Source: an uncultured Prevotella sp.
Lineage (GTDB): Bacteria; Bacteroidota; Bacteroidia; Bacteroidales; Bacteroidaceae
Length of the DNA stretch: 46,706 nucleotides
NCBI GenBank assembly: GCA_900316015.1
Contig: ONBG01000044.1
Span: forward strand, 1 to 46,706
Reading direction: 5' to 3'
Positions 24,493-33,515 of the stretch are shown piece after piece. Position 1 is the stretch's first letter, and the number at the start of each line of letters is the position of its first letter. The notes under the pieces are model-generated. The model saw only the letters and a program-made list of their open reading frames with translations. It was not told the origin of the DNA and searched no databases. A program made the translations under genes and the position numbers.

Positions 24493-24516
24493 CCCCCTTC
24501 TTTTGAAAGAAGGGGG
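24493..24516. repeat. REP-like hairpin
   Basis: CCCCCTTCTTT (24493-24503) and AAAGAAGGGGG (24506-24516) are perfect complements separated by two bases, followed by CCTTGGGGGATGTTAGGGG. Short GC-rich palindromes of this kind are scattered in many Bacteroidales genomes. That this one is part of such a family is inferred, not shown by a second copy in the window. Confidence 0.55.
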
Positions 24517-24648
24517 CCTTGGGGGATGTTAGGGGAGTCAGAAAAAGAATTAATCAGGAAAGAAATGAACCAGAACCTGATGAAAGAAATGAGAAGAAAG
24601 AAGAAAAAGGAAAGAGGGAAGCGCGAGCCCGAAAAAGAAGAACATTAC

Positions 24649-24701
24649 TTTGGCGATTCCAGTGAATTACACTATCTTTGCAAAGATAATTCTTTGCAAA
24701 G
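24649..24701 (+). promoter_or_regulatory. esterase promoter with twin TTTGCAAA palindromes
   Basis: TTTG (24649-24652), 20 bases and TATCTTTGC (24673-24681) form a consensus promoter. The 10-base palindrome CTTTGCAAAG occurs at 24676-24685, overlapping the -7 box, and again at 24692-24701, abutting the start codon. The centre-to-centre distance is 16 bases, so the pair could be an operator. Confidence 0.75.
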
Positions 24702-25568
24702 ATGAAAAAGATCATATGTTTTATCGCAGCCGCATTGACCTGTCAATGCCTGACCGCACAAGAAAAGGAATTTCCGGTTTGGCCAGAAAACACTCCAAAC
24801 GAAGTCCATCTACAAAAAGGCAAATCCGTTGAGGAAAAGGGGAACGACAACGTGACCCGCATCCTATCACAGCCCATCCCCACGCTACAGCGGTTTCCCG
24901 CAAAGAGCGGAACACGAAGCAAAGTGTGTGTGGCGACAAACAAACCAGCTTCGACCCAAGACAAAGTCATCATCATTTGTCCGGGAGGCGGATACAGCAT
25001 CCTCGCTATTGACTTAGAAGGAACAGAGATCGCTCAATGGCTCAACTCGTTAGGCTATACCGCATATATCCTTCGCTATCGTGTTCCGAAGGACAGAGAA
25101 GGTGCCCTACAAGACGCGCAGCGTGCCATCCGCATCGTCCGCCATCAGAACCCAGGTAAGAAGATCGGTATCATGGGCTTCTCTGCCGGAGCCAGTCTTT
25201 CCGCCAGGGCAGCCACACGGTCACAAGCTCCGTCGTACACACCCATCGATGAGATCGACAAGGAATCCTGCCGACCTGATTTTTGCGGGCTCATCTATCC
25301 CGCCTATTTAGATGAGGGACCCAACCATACGCTCACACCAGAACTAACCCTTGACGAGAACACCCCACGTTGCTTTATCTTCCAGACAGCTGTTGATCCC
25401 TATGGCAACAGTGCCTTCGTCTTCGGTCAGGCACTCCGCTTCCACAAGATCCCTGTTGAGCTGCACGTCTATCCGACAGGAGCACATGGATACGGCTTAC
25501 GGACCAACCTGGCAAAAGCTGGCGGGATCTGGCCGAAGCTCATGGCGACGTGGCTGAAAACTTTCTAA
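24702..25568 (+). CDS. exported alpha/beta-hydrolase, carbohydrate-esterase type
   Basis: The 288-aa protein has a signal peptide (MKKIICFIAAALTCQCLTAQ) and an alpha/beta-hydrolase fold. Visible are the oxyanion segment IICPGGGYSILAID (about 90-103), the nucleophile elbow GIMGFSAGASL (Ser near 159), a late acid region (QTAVDPYGNSAF) and the catalytic His in PTGAHGYGL (near 270). This pattern is that of prolyl-oligopeptidase-like acetylxylan esterases found in Bacteroidetes xylan loci. It probably removes acetyl groups from xylo-oligosaccharides in the periplasm or at the surface. It has its own strong promoter and is convergent with the xyloside operon, with which it shares a terminator. Exact substrate is inferred from context. 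Confidence 0.8.
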   Translation: MKKIICFIAAALTCQCLTAQEKEFPVWPENTPNEVHLQKGKSVEEKGNDNVTRILSQPIPTLQRFPAKSGTRSKVCVATNKPASTQDKVIIICPGGGYSILAIDLEGTEIAQWLNSLGYTAYILRYRVPKDREGALQDAQRAIRIVRHQNPGKKIGIMGFSAGASLSARAATRSQAPSYTPIDEIDKESCRPDFCGLIYPAYLDEGPNHTLTPELTLDENTPRCFIFQTAVDPYGNSAFVFGQALRFHKIPVELHVYPTGAHGYGLRTNLAKAGGIWPKLMATWLKTF

Positions 25569-25583
25569 ACCTATGAAGAAGCG

Positions 25584-25627
25584 AAATCATAAGGGCGAGT
25601 CAAGATGATGACCCGCCCTTATGATTT
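25584..25627. terminator. bidirectional intrinsic terminator
   Basis: AAATCATAAGGGCGAGTC (25584-25601) pairs with 25610-25627 through 18 positions with one mismatch and an 8-base loop. It stops both the esterase gene and the convergent four-gene xyloside operon. Confidence 0.9.
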
Positions 25628-25634
25628 AAGCTCC

Positions 25635-27425
25635 CTATTCTTTCCAATGCGCATAGAAATCCTTGAGGACATAGAATGCAGCCTTTTTCTTTCCTTGGTC
25701 GGAAATCAATCCCTTTCGATTGAAGAAGTCTTGGATCCCCGGTAAAGGTCGGCGTGGAGACATAAAGTCGACTAAGATCCAAGGGCTCAATCCCGAGAGA
25801 CCGTCTATCTTGCTCAGCATCGCTAAGTTCTGGCGATAGACTTCAGCCTGGAACTCTTCAGTCCACCGTTGGTCTGCCGACCCATGGTATCCTTGCAAGG
25901 CCCCTCCTCCGAATTCACTGATGATAACAGGCTTATCATAAGGGATTTCCCATGTCATCTTGGCTGCATCATGCACATCACGATACCAGCCAATATACTC
26001 ATTGAAGCTGACCACATCCACGAATCGATTCATATGGTCATGAAGTACATTATGGTAGTTGGACGCAGAAGTCACCTCCATGGCCATACTGATCAGGCGG
26101 GTACTATCTTGGGAACGGGCGTATTGCGCTAAGTTTTCCAAGAACGTGTCACGGGCGTCACTATGGGGAGTTTCATTTGCGATCGACCAGATGATAATAT
26201 TGCAGCGATTCTTATCCCTCGCAATCATGTCATGCAACTGGCGTTGGGCATTCTGGTATGTCTCTGGGTTTGACCAAGAGATCGTCCAATAAACTGGGAT
26301 TTCAGACCAAACCATGATTCCCATCCTCTCTGCCTCACGGACAGCCTTCTCATGATGTGGGTAATGGGCAAGGCGCACATAGTTACAACCCAGTTCTTTC
26401 GCCCAACTCAACAAGGTATCTGCATCAGAAGCCAAATGGATCCTACCTTGTTTGAAGGGCCGTTCCTCGTGAATGCTAATGCCGCGAAGAAGGATGGGCT
26501 TCCCATTTAAGAGGATCTGCTTGCCCTTTGTCTCTATCGTCCTAAAACCAATCTCATCATGAATGACCTCTGACCCATTCCCAAAGGCTACCTGGTAGAG
26601 CTTGGGATGGTCTGGCGTCCATAATACAGGCCTTGATTTCTGGTTAAAATACACCATACCATTCGCGTCTGTCTGGAAGGACCTCTTGATCTTCAGGCCA
26701 GGAATGGACAGGGTGATCTCTTTACCTTCGACAGGACGGTTCAACTTGACCCAGCCGTTTATCAAGCGGGGATTATGCTTTGCCAACTGAAGTGAATAGT
26801 CTTCTATGTAGGTTTCGTCTACTTCAGCTAAGAGCACATCCCGGGTGATTCCGCCATAGTTCCACCAATCGAAGATCTGAGTAGGGACATGATCGGCATT
26901 CCGTTTATTGTCCACTTTCACGACGACGAAGTTCTCTCCATCGTGGAGGACATCCGTCACGTCAAAATTAAAAGGCGTGAAGCCTCCCACATGTTTCCCT
27001 ACCCGCTTGCCATTCACATAAACTACGGACTCGTAATTGACAGCGCCGAAGTAAAGAATGGCCTTCTTTCCCGTTTGGGGATGATAGGTGAAACTCTTCT
27101 TAAACCATACTGTCCCCTCGTAGAACTTCAGCTCTGGGTCTTGGGTGTTCCAGTCAGACGGGATGTCCATCGTCTTCGACTTGTCAAAATCATATTCTAC
27201 CAAGTCGGAAGGGGATTTCGCCTTCGCATTGTCCCCAAAGGTATGGCTCATTGGTTTCCAACGATAATTATAATAGCCGATCTCTTGAACGTCAATGATA
27301 TAATTCCATTTTCCATTCAAGGAGATACTCTTCCTTGCAAAGATATTCGACAGCAAGGGAACTTCCTGGGCAGCATAGGTTGACAATGCCAAGAAAGACA
27401 GACAGATCAATAGTATTCTTTTCAT
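25635..27425 (-). CDS. GH2 beta-glucuronidase-type glycosidase, exported
   Basis: The 596-aa protein has a signal peptide (MKRILLICLSFLALSTYA), a GH2 sugar-binding beta domain (about 30-200, DWWNYGGITRDVLL), an immunoglobulin-like domain (205-297) and a TIM barrel (300-596). The acid/base is Glu418 (WSIANETPH) and the nucleophile Glu504 (IISEFGGGAL). Near the C-terminus Asn569-Arg570-Lys571 in FNRKGLISDQGKKK matches the NxK motif by which beta-glucuronidases bind the glucuronate carboxylate. Length equals the E. coli enzyme. It starts three bases after the symporter gene and is last in the xylB-GH43-xylE-GH2 operon. Release of glucuronate from xylan-derived material is the likely role; the linkage is inferred. 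Confidence 0.85.
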   Translation of the reverse strand: MKRILLICLSFLALSTYAAQEVPLLSNIFARKSISLNGKWNYIIDVQEIGYYNYRWKPMSHTFGDNAKAKSPSDLVEYDFDKSKTMDIPSDWNTQDPELKFYEGTVWFKKSFTYHPQTGKKAILYFGAVNYESVVYVNGKRVGKHVGGFTPFNFDVTDVLHDGENFVVVKVDNKRNADHVPTQIFDWWNYGGITRDVLLAEVDETYIEDYSLQLAKHNPRLINGWVKLNRPVEGKEITLSIPGLKIKRSFQTDANGMVYFNQKSRPVLWTPDHPKLYQVAFGNGSEVIHDEIGFRTIETKGKQILLNGKPILLRGISIHEERPFKQGRIHLASDADTLLSWAKELGCNYVRLAHYPHHEKAVREAERMGIMVWSEIPVYWTISWSNPETYQNAQRQLHDMIARDKNRCNIIIWSIANETPHSDARDTFLENLAQYARSQDSTRLISMAMEVTSASNYHNVLHDHMNRFVDVVSFNEYIGWYRDVHDAAKMTWEIPYDKPVIISEFGGGALQGYHGSADQRWTEEFQAEVYRQNLAMLSKIDGLSGLSPWILVDFMSPRRPLPGIQDFFNRKGLISDQGKKKAAFYVLKDFYAHWKE

Positions 27426-27428
27426 CTT

Positions 27429-28898
27429 TTATTTTGATTGCTTTTTCCACAGTTTACTCATATCCTCAAGGGTCTTGCCTTTGGTTTCTGGCACTAACTT
27501 CCAGACAAAGATTGCCGCAATCACGCAGATGATGCCATAGAGACCATAGGTGAACCAATGCCCGAAGTTGTCTCCTACCGTCAGGTGCATATTGAACATC
27601 GGCACGAAACTGGAACTGACGATAAAATTGAAGATCCACTGGAAGGCAACGGCGATGGCAACAGCCGCCCCGCGAATGGTATTCGGGAAGATCTCTGCGA
27701 TGAGCACCCAGGTGATAGGTCCCCAAGAGAACATGAAACTGGCACTGTAGACCATGATAGACAGCATGCAGACCATGCTCAGGGAAGGATTCCCGAAAGT
27801 GAGTGCTACCCCAAAGGATCCAACTGCCATCCCGATAGACCCACAGATGAGCAAGGGACGACGACCGAGCTTCTCTACTGAAAAAACGGCTACAAGCGTG
27901 AAGGTGATGTTCACGACACCCATGATGACGGTGTTCACCATTGGGTTGGTCATTCCCATGTCACCGAAGATGCGTGGCGCATAATAGAGCACGGCATTGA
28001 TGCCGACTGCTTGCTGGAAGACAGAGAGCATGATGCCCACGAAGATACACATAAAACCATAAGAGAACAACTTCTCCGTTTTGACGGCAGCCGTGCTCTT
28101 GATCTCATCCAAGATATGCTTGGCCTGTGTATAACCATTGATCCGGACCAGGATCTTCAAGGCTTTCTCATCCTGCCCTGACATCGCCAAGTAACGGGGT
28201 GTCTCTGGGACGAAACAAATCAAAATAGTAAAAAGCCCCGCAGGCACGCACTCTGATCCAAACATATACCGCCAGCCCTTGACGATGGTCCATTCTGCAT
28301 CCGTGAAATTGGTCATCACTCCTGTTACTGCATCATAGATAGGATTGGCATGACTGCCTAAGATGATCAGGTTGACGAAATAGACGACTAACTGTCCGAA
28401 GATAATGGCGAACTGGTTCCAGCTTACCAACATTCCCCGGATATTGCTCGGGGCCACCTCACCAATATACATCGGACAAATGGCAGATGCCATGCCTACA
28501 CCGATCCCACCTAAGATACGATAAAGGTTAAATACCACTAAGAGTGTCCACGTGGGCTTTCCCTGTGGCAGGATATAGGTCTCTGGCTCCATGCTCCCCC
28601 ATGCTGAGAGGAAAAAGCATACGCCGGCAAAGATCAACGAACGCTTGCGACCGAGCTTACTGGCAAAGAGTCCTGACAAGGCGGAGCCGATTATACAACC
28701 AATCAATGCGCTGGACGATGTGAAACCGTGCATGAAATCTGTGTACTGAAAGTCGTGTGCTTCCTTAAAGAAAGCCTGTAGTCCTTTTTCCGCGCCGGAA
28801 ATCACTGCAGTATCATAACCAAACAACAAGCCGCCCAACACGGCGACCATCACAATAGAGATTAGGTAGGCTTTACTGCCCTTTTCATTTTGTTCCAT
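27429..28898 (-). CDS. xylE: xylose/arabinose-type H+ symporter (MFS sugar porter)
   Basis: The 489-aa inner-membrane protein has 12 predicted helices and the sugar-porter signatures GGLLFGYDTAVISG, LGRKRSLIFAG, FRILGG-like NLYRILGGIGVGMAS, VPETPRYL, QQAVGINAVLYYAP, KLGRRPLLICG and VPETKGKTLEDM. It would bring a pentose, most likely xylose, into the cell with protons. It lies between the GH43 and GH2 genes in a tight operon led by xylulokinase, which supports xylose as substrate. No defect is visible. Confidence 0.9.
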   Translation of the reverse strand: MEQNEKGSKAYLISIVMVAVLGGLLFGYDTAVISGAEKGLQAFFKEAHDFQYTDFMHGFTSSSALIGCIIGSALSGLFASKLGRKRSLIFAGVCFFLSAWGSMEPETYILPQGKPTWTLLVVFNLYRILGGIGVGMASAICPMYIGEVAPSNIRGMLVSWNQFAIIFGQLVVYFVNLIILGSHANPIYDAVTGVMTNFTDAEWTIVKGWRYMFGSECVPAGLFTILICFVPETPRYLAMSGQDEKALKILVRINGYTQAKHILDEIKSTAAVKTEKLFSYGFMCIFVGIMLSVFQQAVGINAVLYYAPRIFGDMGMTNPMVNTVIMGVVNITFTLVAVFSVEKLGRRPLLICGSIGMAVGSFGVALTFGNPSLSMVCMLSIMVYSASFMFSWGPITWVLIAEIFPNTIRGAAVAIAVAFQWIFNFIVSSSFVPMFNMHLTVGDNFGHWFTYGLYGIICVIAAIFVWKLVPETKGKTLEDMSKLWKKQSK

Positions 28899-28916
28899 AA
28901 TAGATTATCTATGTTT

Positions 28917-30560
28917 TTATTTTGCCACTCTAAACCAGTCTGCATCTATCCATCCACAATTCGACTGGATATTGATTTCTTCGGATACGAAACCCATCTT
29001 GGCTCCGATCCATTTTCCTTCTTTCATCGTGAAGATGTCTCCCACATCCTGAAATTTCTTTCCATTCATGCTATAGGCAAACCTGCATTTACCATGGTCG
29101 ACGCTCATCCTGAGGTAAATGTCAAGGTAGATGGCGGGACTATAGGGGATCTGGTCCCTTGCTGTCGGTTTCAGTGTCGCTAATACACTCACGGTTTCCT
29201 TGCCTTTGTTATCTGCTCCAATACAGGTTCGTTGCTGGAGTTGGAAGTTCTCTCCGATCCGTTCGACGACAAGGTCGGAATAATCTTGTCCCATCATGAT
29301 CAGACCTCCGTACTGATGGTCTGCTTTCGACGCAAAACGGATCTTAGCCGTCACAGTAAACTGATCCGCTGGGGTTTTCTGGAGCAACAGATTCGGTGCC
29401 GTCCACAAGTTGCGTTCCTGCTGTGCCGGTCGGATGACATCACCCACTCCTGCCCTTTGTACCAGTTTATAGGTATATAGTCGCATCATGCCATTTGCCA
29501 TAGGCATGCCGAACAGAGGGTCGTAAGGTCCTTCCCATTGCCATTGCAATCCTAAGCGTGGGCGATTGAACTCATCGCTCTCCAGGGGATTCATGATCAC
29601 TGTCGACCCTGACTTGGGCTTCCTATATGTCAGTACAGGTTGTCCCTTCTTACCCATGATAGGCCATCCACTGGTCCAGTCGACAGGTTGCAGATGGAGG
29701 ACACGTCCATAACAGCCTTTGTCCTGGAAATGCAAGAACCAATCTTCTCCAAATGCAGTATGCACCCACGCTCCCTGATGAGGTCCATTGACTTCAGTCC
29801 TACCTTGCGAGAGGACTTTCTTGCATTCATAAGGACCATATGGACTTTTGGAACGCATGGCTAACTGCCAACCTTTTGCCACGCCTCCGGCTGGGCACAG
29901 GATCCAGTACCAACCGTCTCTCTTGTAAAACTTCGGACCCTCAGCCGTATGATTATCATTCCCGCCATCAAAGACAATGACTGGATCGCCTACAGGATAG
30001 GTACCATCGGCAGAAAGCTCACGTACCGTGAGCACAGAGTTGAACCCACTCCGACTCGCTGCCCATCCATTCACTAAGTAGCATTTTCCATCGTCATCCC
30101 AAAGAGGACAAGGATCAATGATCCCACGTGCCTTGATGACCAATACTGGTTTCTCCCAAGGTCCTTCCGGATGCTTGGCTTTGACCCTATAGACGCCACG
30201 GTCGGGGTCACCCCAGTAAATATAATATTCGCCGTTATGATAGCGGATGCTAGGAGCCCAGACCCCTTTTCCTCTCGCCATGGCACCACGATAGGGATGC
30301 GGAAGGGCATAAGAGAGGATCTCCCAGTTGACCAAGTCCTTGGAATGGAGAATTGGCAAGCCTGGGAAACATTCAAACGAGCTGGCTGTCAGATAGTAAT
30401 CTTCACCAACAGCGATCACGTCCGGATCGCTGTAATCAGCATTGATCACTGGGTTCTGATAGGTGCCGTTGCCATTGTCGGGCGACCAAACCTGCGACTT
30501 GTATTGAGCATGTGCCATCCATGGCAGCATTGCCAAGGCCAAGAATAAGAGATCTTTCAT
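28917..30560 (-). CDS. GH43 beta-xylosidase/alpha-L-arabinofuranosidase, exported
   Basis: The 547-aa protein has a signal peptide (MKDLLFLALAMLPWMAHAQ). A GH43 five-bladed propeller follows (about 28-330), with the three catalytic carboxylates recognisable: base Asp45 (ADYSDPDVI), pKa modulator Asp149 (GIIDPCPLWDD) and acid Glu207 (TAEGPKFYKR). A C-terminal beta-sandwich (about 340-547, QQRTCIGADN to FRVAK) is of the type often found in GH43 xylosidases. It would release xylose or arabinose from short xylan fragments. It is second in the operon, 12 bases after xylulokinase, and feeds the downstream symporter. Substrate preference between xylose and arabinose is not resolved. Confidence 0.9.
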   Translation of the reverse strand: MKDLLFLALAMLPWMAHAQYKSQVWSPDNGNGTYQNPVINADYSDPDVIAVGEDYYLTASSFECFPGLPILHSKDLVNWEILSYALPHPYRGAMARGKGVWAPSIRYHNGEYYIYWGDPDRGVYRVKAKHPEGPWEKPVLVIKARGIIDPCPLWDDDGKCYLVNGWAASRSGFNSVLTVRELSADGTYPVGDPVIVFDGGNDNHTAEGPKFYKRDGWYWILCPAGGVAKGWQLAMRSKSPYGPYECKKVLSQGRTEVNGPHQGAWVHTAFGEDWFLHFQDKGCYGRVLHLQPVDWTSGWPIMGKKGQPVLTYRKPKSGSTVIMNPLESDEFNRPRLGLQWQWEGPYDPLFGMPMANGMMRLYTYKLVQRAGVGDVIRPAQQERNLWTAPNLLLQKTPADQFTVTAKIRFASKADHQYGGLIMMGQDYSDLVVERIGENFQLQQRTCIGADNKGKETVSVLATLKPTARDQIPYSPAIYLDIYLRMSVDHGKCRFAYSMNGKKFQDVGDIFTMKEGKWIGAKMGFVSEEINIQSNCGWIDADWFRVAK

Positions 30561-30572
30561 GATAATTCCGTA

Positions 30573-32066
30573 TTAGCTGATGAGTTTTTCTAATTGCTCT
30601 TTCCATTTCACATAAGCATGCAGGTATTCCCCTCTACGATTCTCATCGGGCTCGATCTCTGCCAGTTTCTTCAAGGTTGAGAAAGCCTCATCATGATCAC
30701 TATAGATGCCGCAGCCCATGCCTGCGCCCTTCGCTGCGCCGATACTACCATCCGTATCATAGAGCTCGATCGTAGCACCACTGACACCTGCCAAGGTGTC
30801 CCGGAAGAGACGACTGAGGAACATATTTGCCTTGCCAGCATGGATTTTCTGTATGTCCATGCCCATCTGTTGCATGATCTCCATACCATAGCAGAAACTG
30901 AACACGATGCCTTCATGTGCCGCACGGATCAGATGGGCACGTGTATGCTTGTTGAAGTTAACGCCTTGGATCGAGCATCCTATCTCTCTATTCTCCAATA
31001 CACGCTCTGCCCCATTGCCGAACGGGATGACCGATACCCCATCTGCGCCAATCGGAGCTGTCTCAGCTAACTGGTCCATCTCTGGATAACTGAGCTCCGG
31101 ACACAGGTTGCGATGGACCCAGGCATTCAGGATACCTGTCCCGTTAATGCAGAGTAGGACTCCTAAACGATCCAGGTCACAGGTGTAGTTGACATGCGCA
31201 AACGTGTTAACACGACTCAGAGGATCATAATTAGCTTCGTCTAAGACACCATAGACAACGCCGGATGTCCCTGCCGTAGAGGCAATCTCACCTGGATTGA
31301 ACACGTTTAAGGAAAGTGCATTGTTAGGCTGGTCGCCCGCACGATAGGAAATAGGTGTACCCGCTTTCAGCCCTAATTCCGCTGCGACCTCCTTGGATAC
31401 CTCACTTTGCACGCTGAATGTCGGGACGATAGGAGCCAACATCTCTTCCGGAAAACCATAGTACTTCAACAAGAAGTCGGCAGGACACTTGTGCTTGAAA
31501 TCCCAAAACATCCCTTCTGACAGACCACTGATTGTCGTGTTGACCACTCCACTCAACTTCATGGCTATATAATCTCCGGGCAACATGATATGATCAATCT
31601 TATCAAACACTTCCGGTTCATTTTCCTTCACCCATGCCAACTTCGAAGCCGTGAAGTTACCCGGGGAATTTAACAAAGTACTCAAGCAGAGGTCTGAGCC
31701 TAAATCCTTCATCGCTTTTTCCCCATAAGGGACAGCCCGGGAGTCACACCAGATAATGGCATCTCGCAACGGCTTCTGGTCTTTGCCCACGCAAACCAGT
31801 CCGTGCATTTGGTAAGAAATGCCGATGGCTTTTACCTGATCGCCCTTAGCCCCACTATCCTCCATGACCTTCTGGAGAGAAAGCTTTGCATTCTCCCACC
31901 ACATCTCCGGATCTTGCTCAGCCCATCCTATCTCCACAGACTTGATCGGAGCCTCATGTTCCGGGAAGAAAGCTGTTGCGGCACATTGTCCGCTCTCTAC
32001 ATCCACGAGAGAAGCCTTTACAGAACTACTCCCGACATCAAAACCTAATAAATATTGCTTTTCCAT
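30573..32066 (-). CDS. xylB: xylulokinase
   Basis: The 497-aa FGGY kinase begins LLGFDVGSSSVKASLVD (phosphate-binding loop). It has SYQMHGLV and IIWCDSRAV in the N-domain, the catalytic Asp in SYRAGDQPNNALS, TAGTSGVVYG, and the C-terminal GSIGAAKGAGMG. It phosphorylates D-xylulose in the cytoplasm. It is first in the xyloside operon and is divergently transcribed from the SpmAB gene with overlapping promoters. Xylose isomerase (xylA), the expected partner, is not in the window. Confidence 0.92.
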   Translation of the reverse strand: MEKQYLLGFDVGSSSVKASLVDVESGQCAATAFFPEHEAPIKSVEIGWAEQDPEMWWENAKLSLQKVMEDSGAKGDQVKAIGISYQMHGLVCVGKDQKPLRDAIIWCDSRAVPYGEKAMKDLGSDLCLSTLLNSPGNFTASKLAWVKENEPEVFDKIDHIMLPGDYIAMKLSGVVNTTISGLSEGMFWDFKHKCPADFLLKYYGFPEEMLAPIVPTFSVQSEVSKEVAAELGLKAGTPISYRAGDQPNNALSLNVFNPGEIASTAGTSGVVYGVLDEANYDPLSRVNTFAHVNYTCDLDRLGVLLCINGTGILNAWVHRNLCPELSYPEMDQLAETAPIGADGVSVIPFGNGAERVLENREIGCSIQGVNFNKHTRAHLIRAAHEGIVFSFCYGMEIMQQMGMDIQKIHAGKANMFLSRLFRDTLAGVSGATIELYDTDGSIGAAKGAGMGCGIYSDHDEAFSTLKKLAEIEPDENRRGEYLHAYVKWKEQLEKLIS

Positions 32067-32123
32067 TTCCGTTTTCAGTTATTGTAGATTGAATATTAAG
32101 TATCCTTTTGGCCAATTAGCGCA

Positions 32124-32166
32124 AGGCGAGCGCAATCAAGTTTACTTGAATTGCCGAGCCGACGCC
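32124..32166. repeat. imperfect interspersed-type hairpin in the xylB leader
   Basis: GGCGAGCGCAATCAAG, a TTTA loop and CTTGAATTGCCGAGCC (about 32124-32160), flanked by GCGC and GACGCC, form an imperfect hairpin. It lies in the 5' leader of xylB. It resembles small repeats I associate with Prevotella intergenic DNA, but only one copy is present in this window. Confidence 0.45.
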
Positions 32167-32174
32167 TAAGTTCT

Positions 32175-32233
32175 GCAAAGGTAAGAAAAATATCTGAAGT
32201 CTTTGCAAAATAAAGAAATTTATCTAATTTTGC
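32175..32233. promoter_or_regulatory. divergent overlapping promoters of xylB and the SpmAB gene
   Basis: Plus strand: TTTG (32202-32205), 19 bases, TAATTTTGC (32225-32233), only seven bases before the SpmAB ATG, so its mRNA is leaderless or nearly so. Minus strand: TTTG (32209-32206), 22 bases, TACCTTTGC (32183-32175) for xylB. Both -33 boxes fall in the same palindromic TTTGCAAA (32202-32209), so the two polymerases must compete. Confidence 0.75.
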
Positions 32234-32240
32234 ATCCGAT

Positions 32241-33473
32241 ATGGTACTCAATTATATTTGGATCGCATTCTTTGTCATAGCCTTTGTCGTGGCTTTGGTG
32301 AGGCTAATCTTTGGGGGAGACTATGATGTCTTCCCTGCTTTGATGAACTCGACGTTCGATTCCGCCAAGACAGCATTTGAGATTTCTATCGGACTGACCG
32401 GTGTCCTGTCTCTTTGGTTAGGGATCATGAAGATCGGGGAAAAAGGAGGGTTTGTCAATGCGATTGCAAAAATCCTGTCACCTGTCTTTGTCAAGCTTTT
32501 CCCCGACATCCCGAAAGGGCATCCTGTCACCGGGTCTATCTTCATGAACTTTGCCGCGAACATGTTAGGACTGGACAATGCTGCCACTCCCTTGGGACTG
32601 AAAGCCATGGAACAACTGCAAGAGTTAAATCCCAAGAAGGATACGGCAACCAACCCGATGATCATGTTCTTGGTGATGAACACCAGTGGACTATGCATTA
32701 TCCCGGTGAGTATTATGACCTATCGCTCGCAGATGGGAGCTGCCCAACCTACAGATGTTTTCATCCCGATCCTCTTGGCGACCTTTATCGCTACAGTCTG
32801 CGGCATCATCATCTGCTCACTCTTCCAGAAGATCAATCTTTTCAACAAGACGATCCTGCTTACTTTAGGCGGCGCTTGCGTAGTCGTCGCAGCTATTATG
32901 TGGGGATTTAGTCAACTAAGTCCTGAAATGATGAATAAGGTGAGCACCAGCGTAGCCACCATCTTGCTAATGACCATCATCACCGGATTCCTCGTCCGCG
33001 GCTTTATCAAGCATATTAACTGTTATGATGCCTTTATTGAAGGAGCCAAGGACGGGTTCACTACTGCCGTGCGTATCATCCCTTATCTGGTTGCGATCCT
33101 CGTTGGAATTGGGGTTTTCCGTGCATCAGGAGCCATGGACATGGTAGTAGATGGTGTCAAATGGGGTGTCGGTGCCTGTGGATTCGATACACAATTCGTG
33201 GATGCGCTTCCTACAGCCTTGATGAAGCCTCTTTCCGGAAGTGGGTCCAGAGGGTTGATGGTCGACTGCATGAAGACCTTCGGTGCTGATTCTTTCGTGG
33301 GGCGTCTTTCCTGCATTTTCCAAGGATCCACCGATACAACATTTTATATTCTCGCCGTCTATTTCGGTTCTGTCAATATTAAATATACCCGACATGCTGT
33401 GGCAGCCGGACTGCTTGCAGACCTGTCCGGTTCCATTGCAGCCATCTTCATCGCTTATCTTTTCTTCTCTTAA
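32241..33473 (+). CDS. SpmA/SpmB fusion, nucleoside-recognition (Gate) membrane protein
   Basis: The 410-aa inner-membrane protein fuses spore-maturation SpmA-like (about 1-215) and SpmB-like (about 235-410) halves. Conserved segments are FEISIGLTGVLSLWLGIMKI, GSIFMNFAANMLGLDNAATP and FLVMNTSGLCIIPVS in the first half, and IRIIPYLVAILVGIGVFRAS, ALMKPLSGSGSRGLM and FQGSTDTTFYILAVYFGSV in the second. In non-sporulating Bacteroidetes this fusion is common and its transport role is unknown. It heads a probable run of five plus-strand genes; the flippase gene starts 42 bases after its stop. Confidence 0.9.
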   Translation: MVLNYIWIAFFVIAFVVALVRLIFGGDYDVFPALMNSTFDSAKTAFEISIGLTGVLSLWLGIMKIGEKGGFVNAIAKILSPVFVKLFPDIPKGHPVTGSIFMNFAANMLGLDNAATPLGLKAMEQLQELNPKKDTATNPMIMFLVMNTSGLCIIPVSIMTYRSQMGAAQPTDVFIPILLATFIATVCGIIICSLFQKINLFNKTILLTLGGACVVVAAIMWGFSQLSPEMMNKVSTSVATILLMTIITGFLVRGFIKHINCYDAFIEGAKDGFTTAVRIIPYLVAILVGIGVFRASGAMDMVVDGVKWGVGACGFDTQFVDALPTALMKPLSGSGSRGLMVDCMKTFGADSFVGRLSCIFQGSTDTTFYILAVYFGSVNIKYTRHAVAAGLLADLSGSIAAIFIAYLFFS

Positions 33474-33515
33474 TGAAGGATAGCAAGCGGAAGGCTCATC
33501 CTATATTTCTACATT

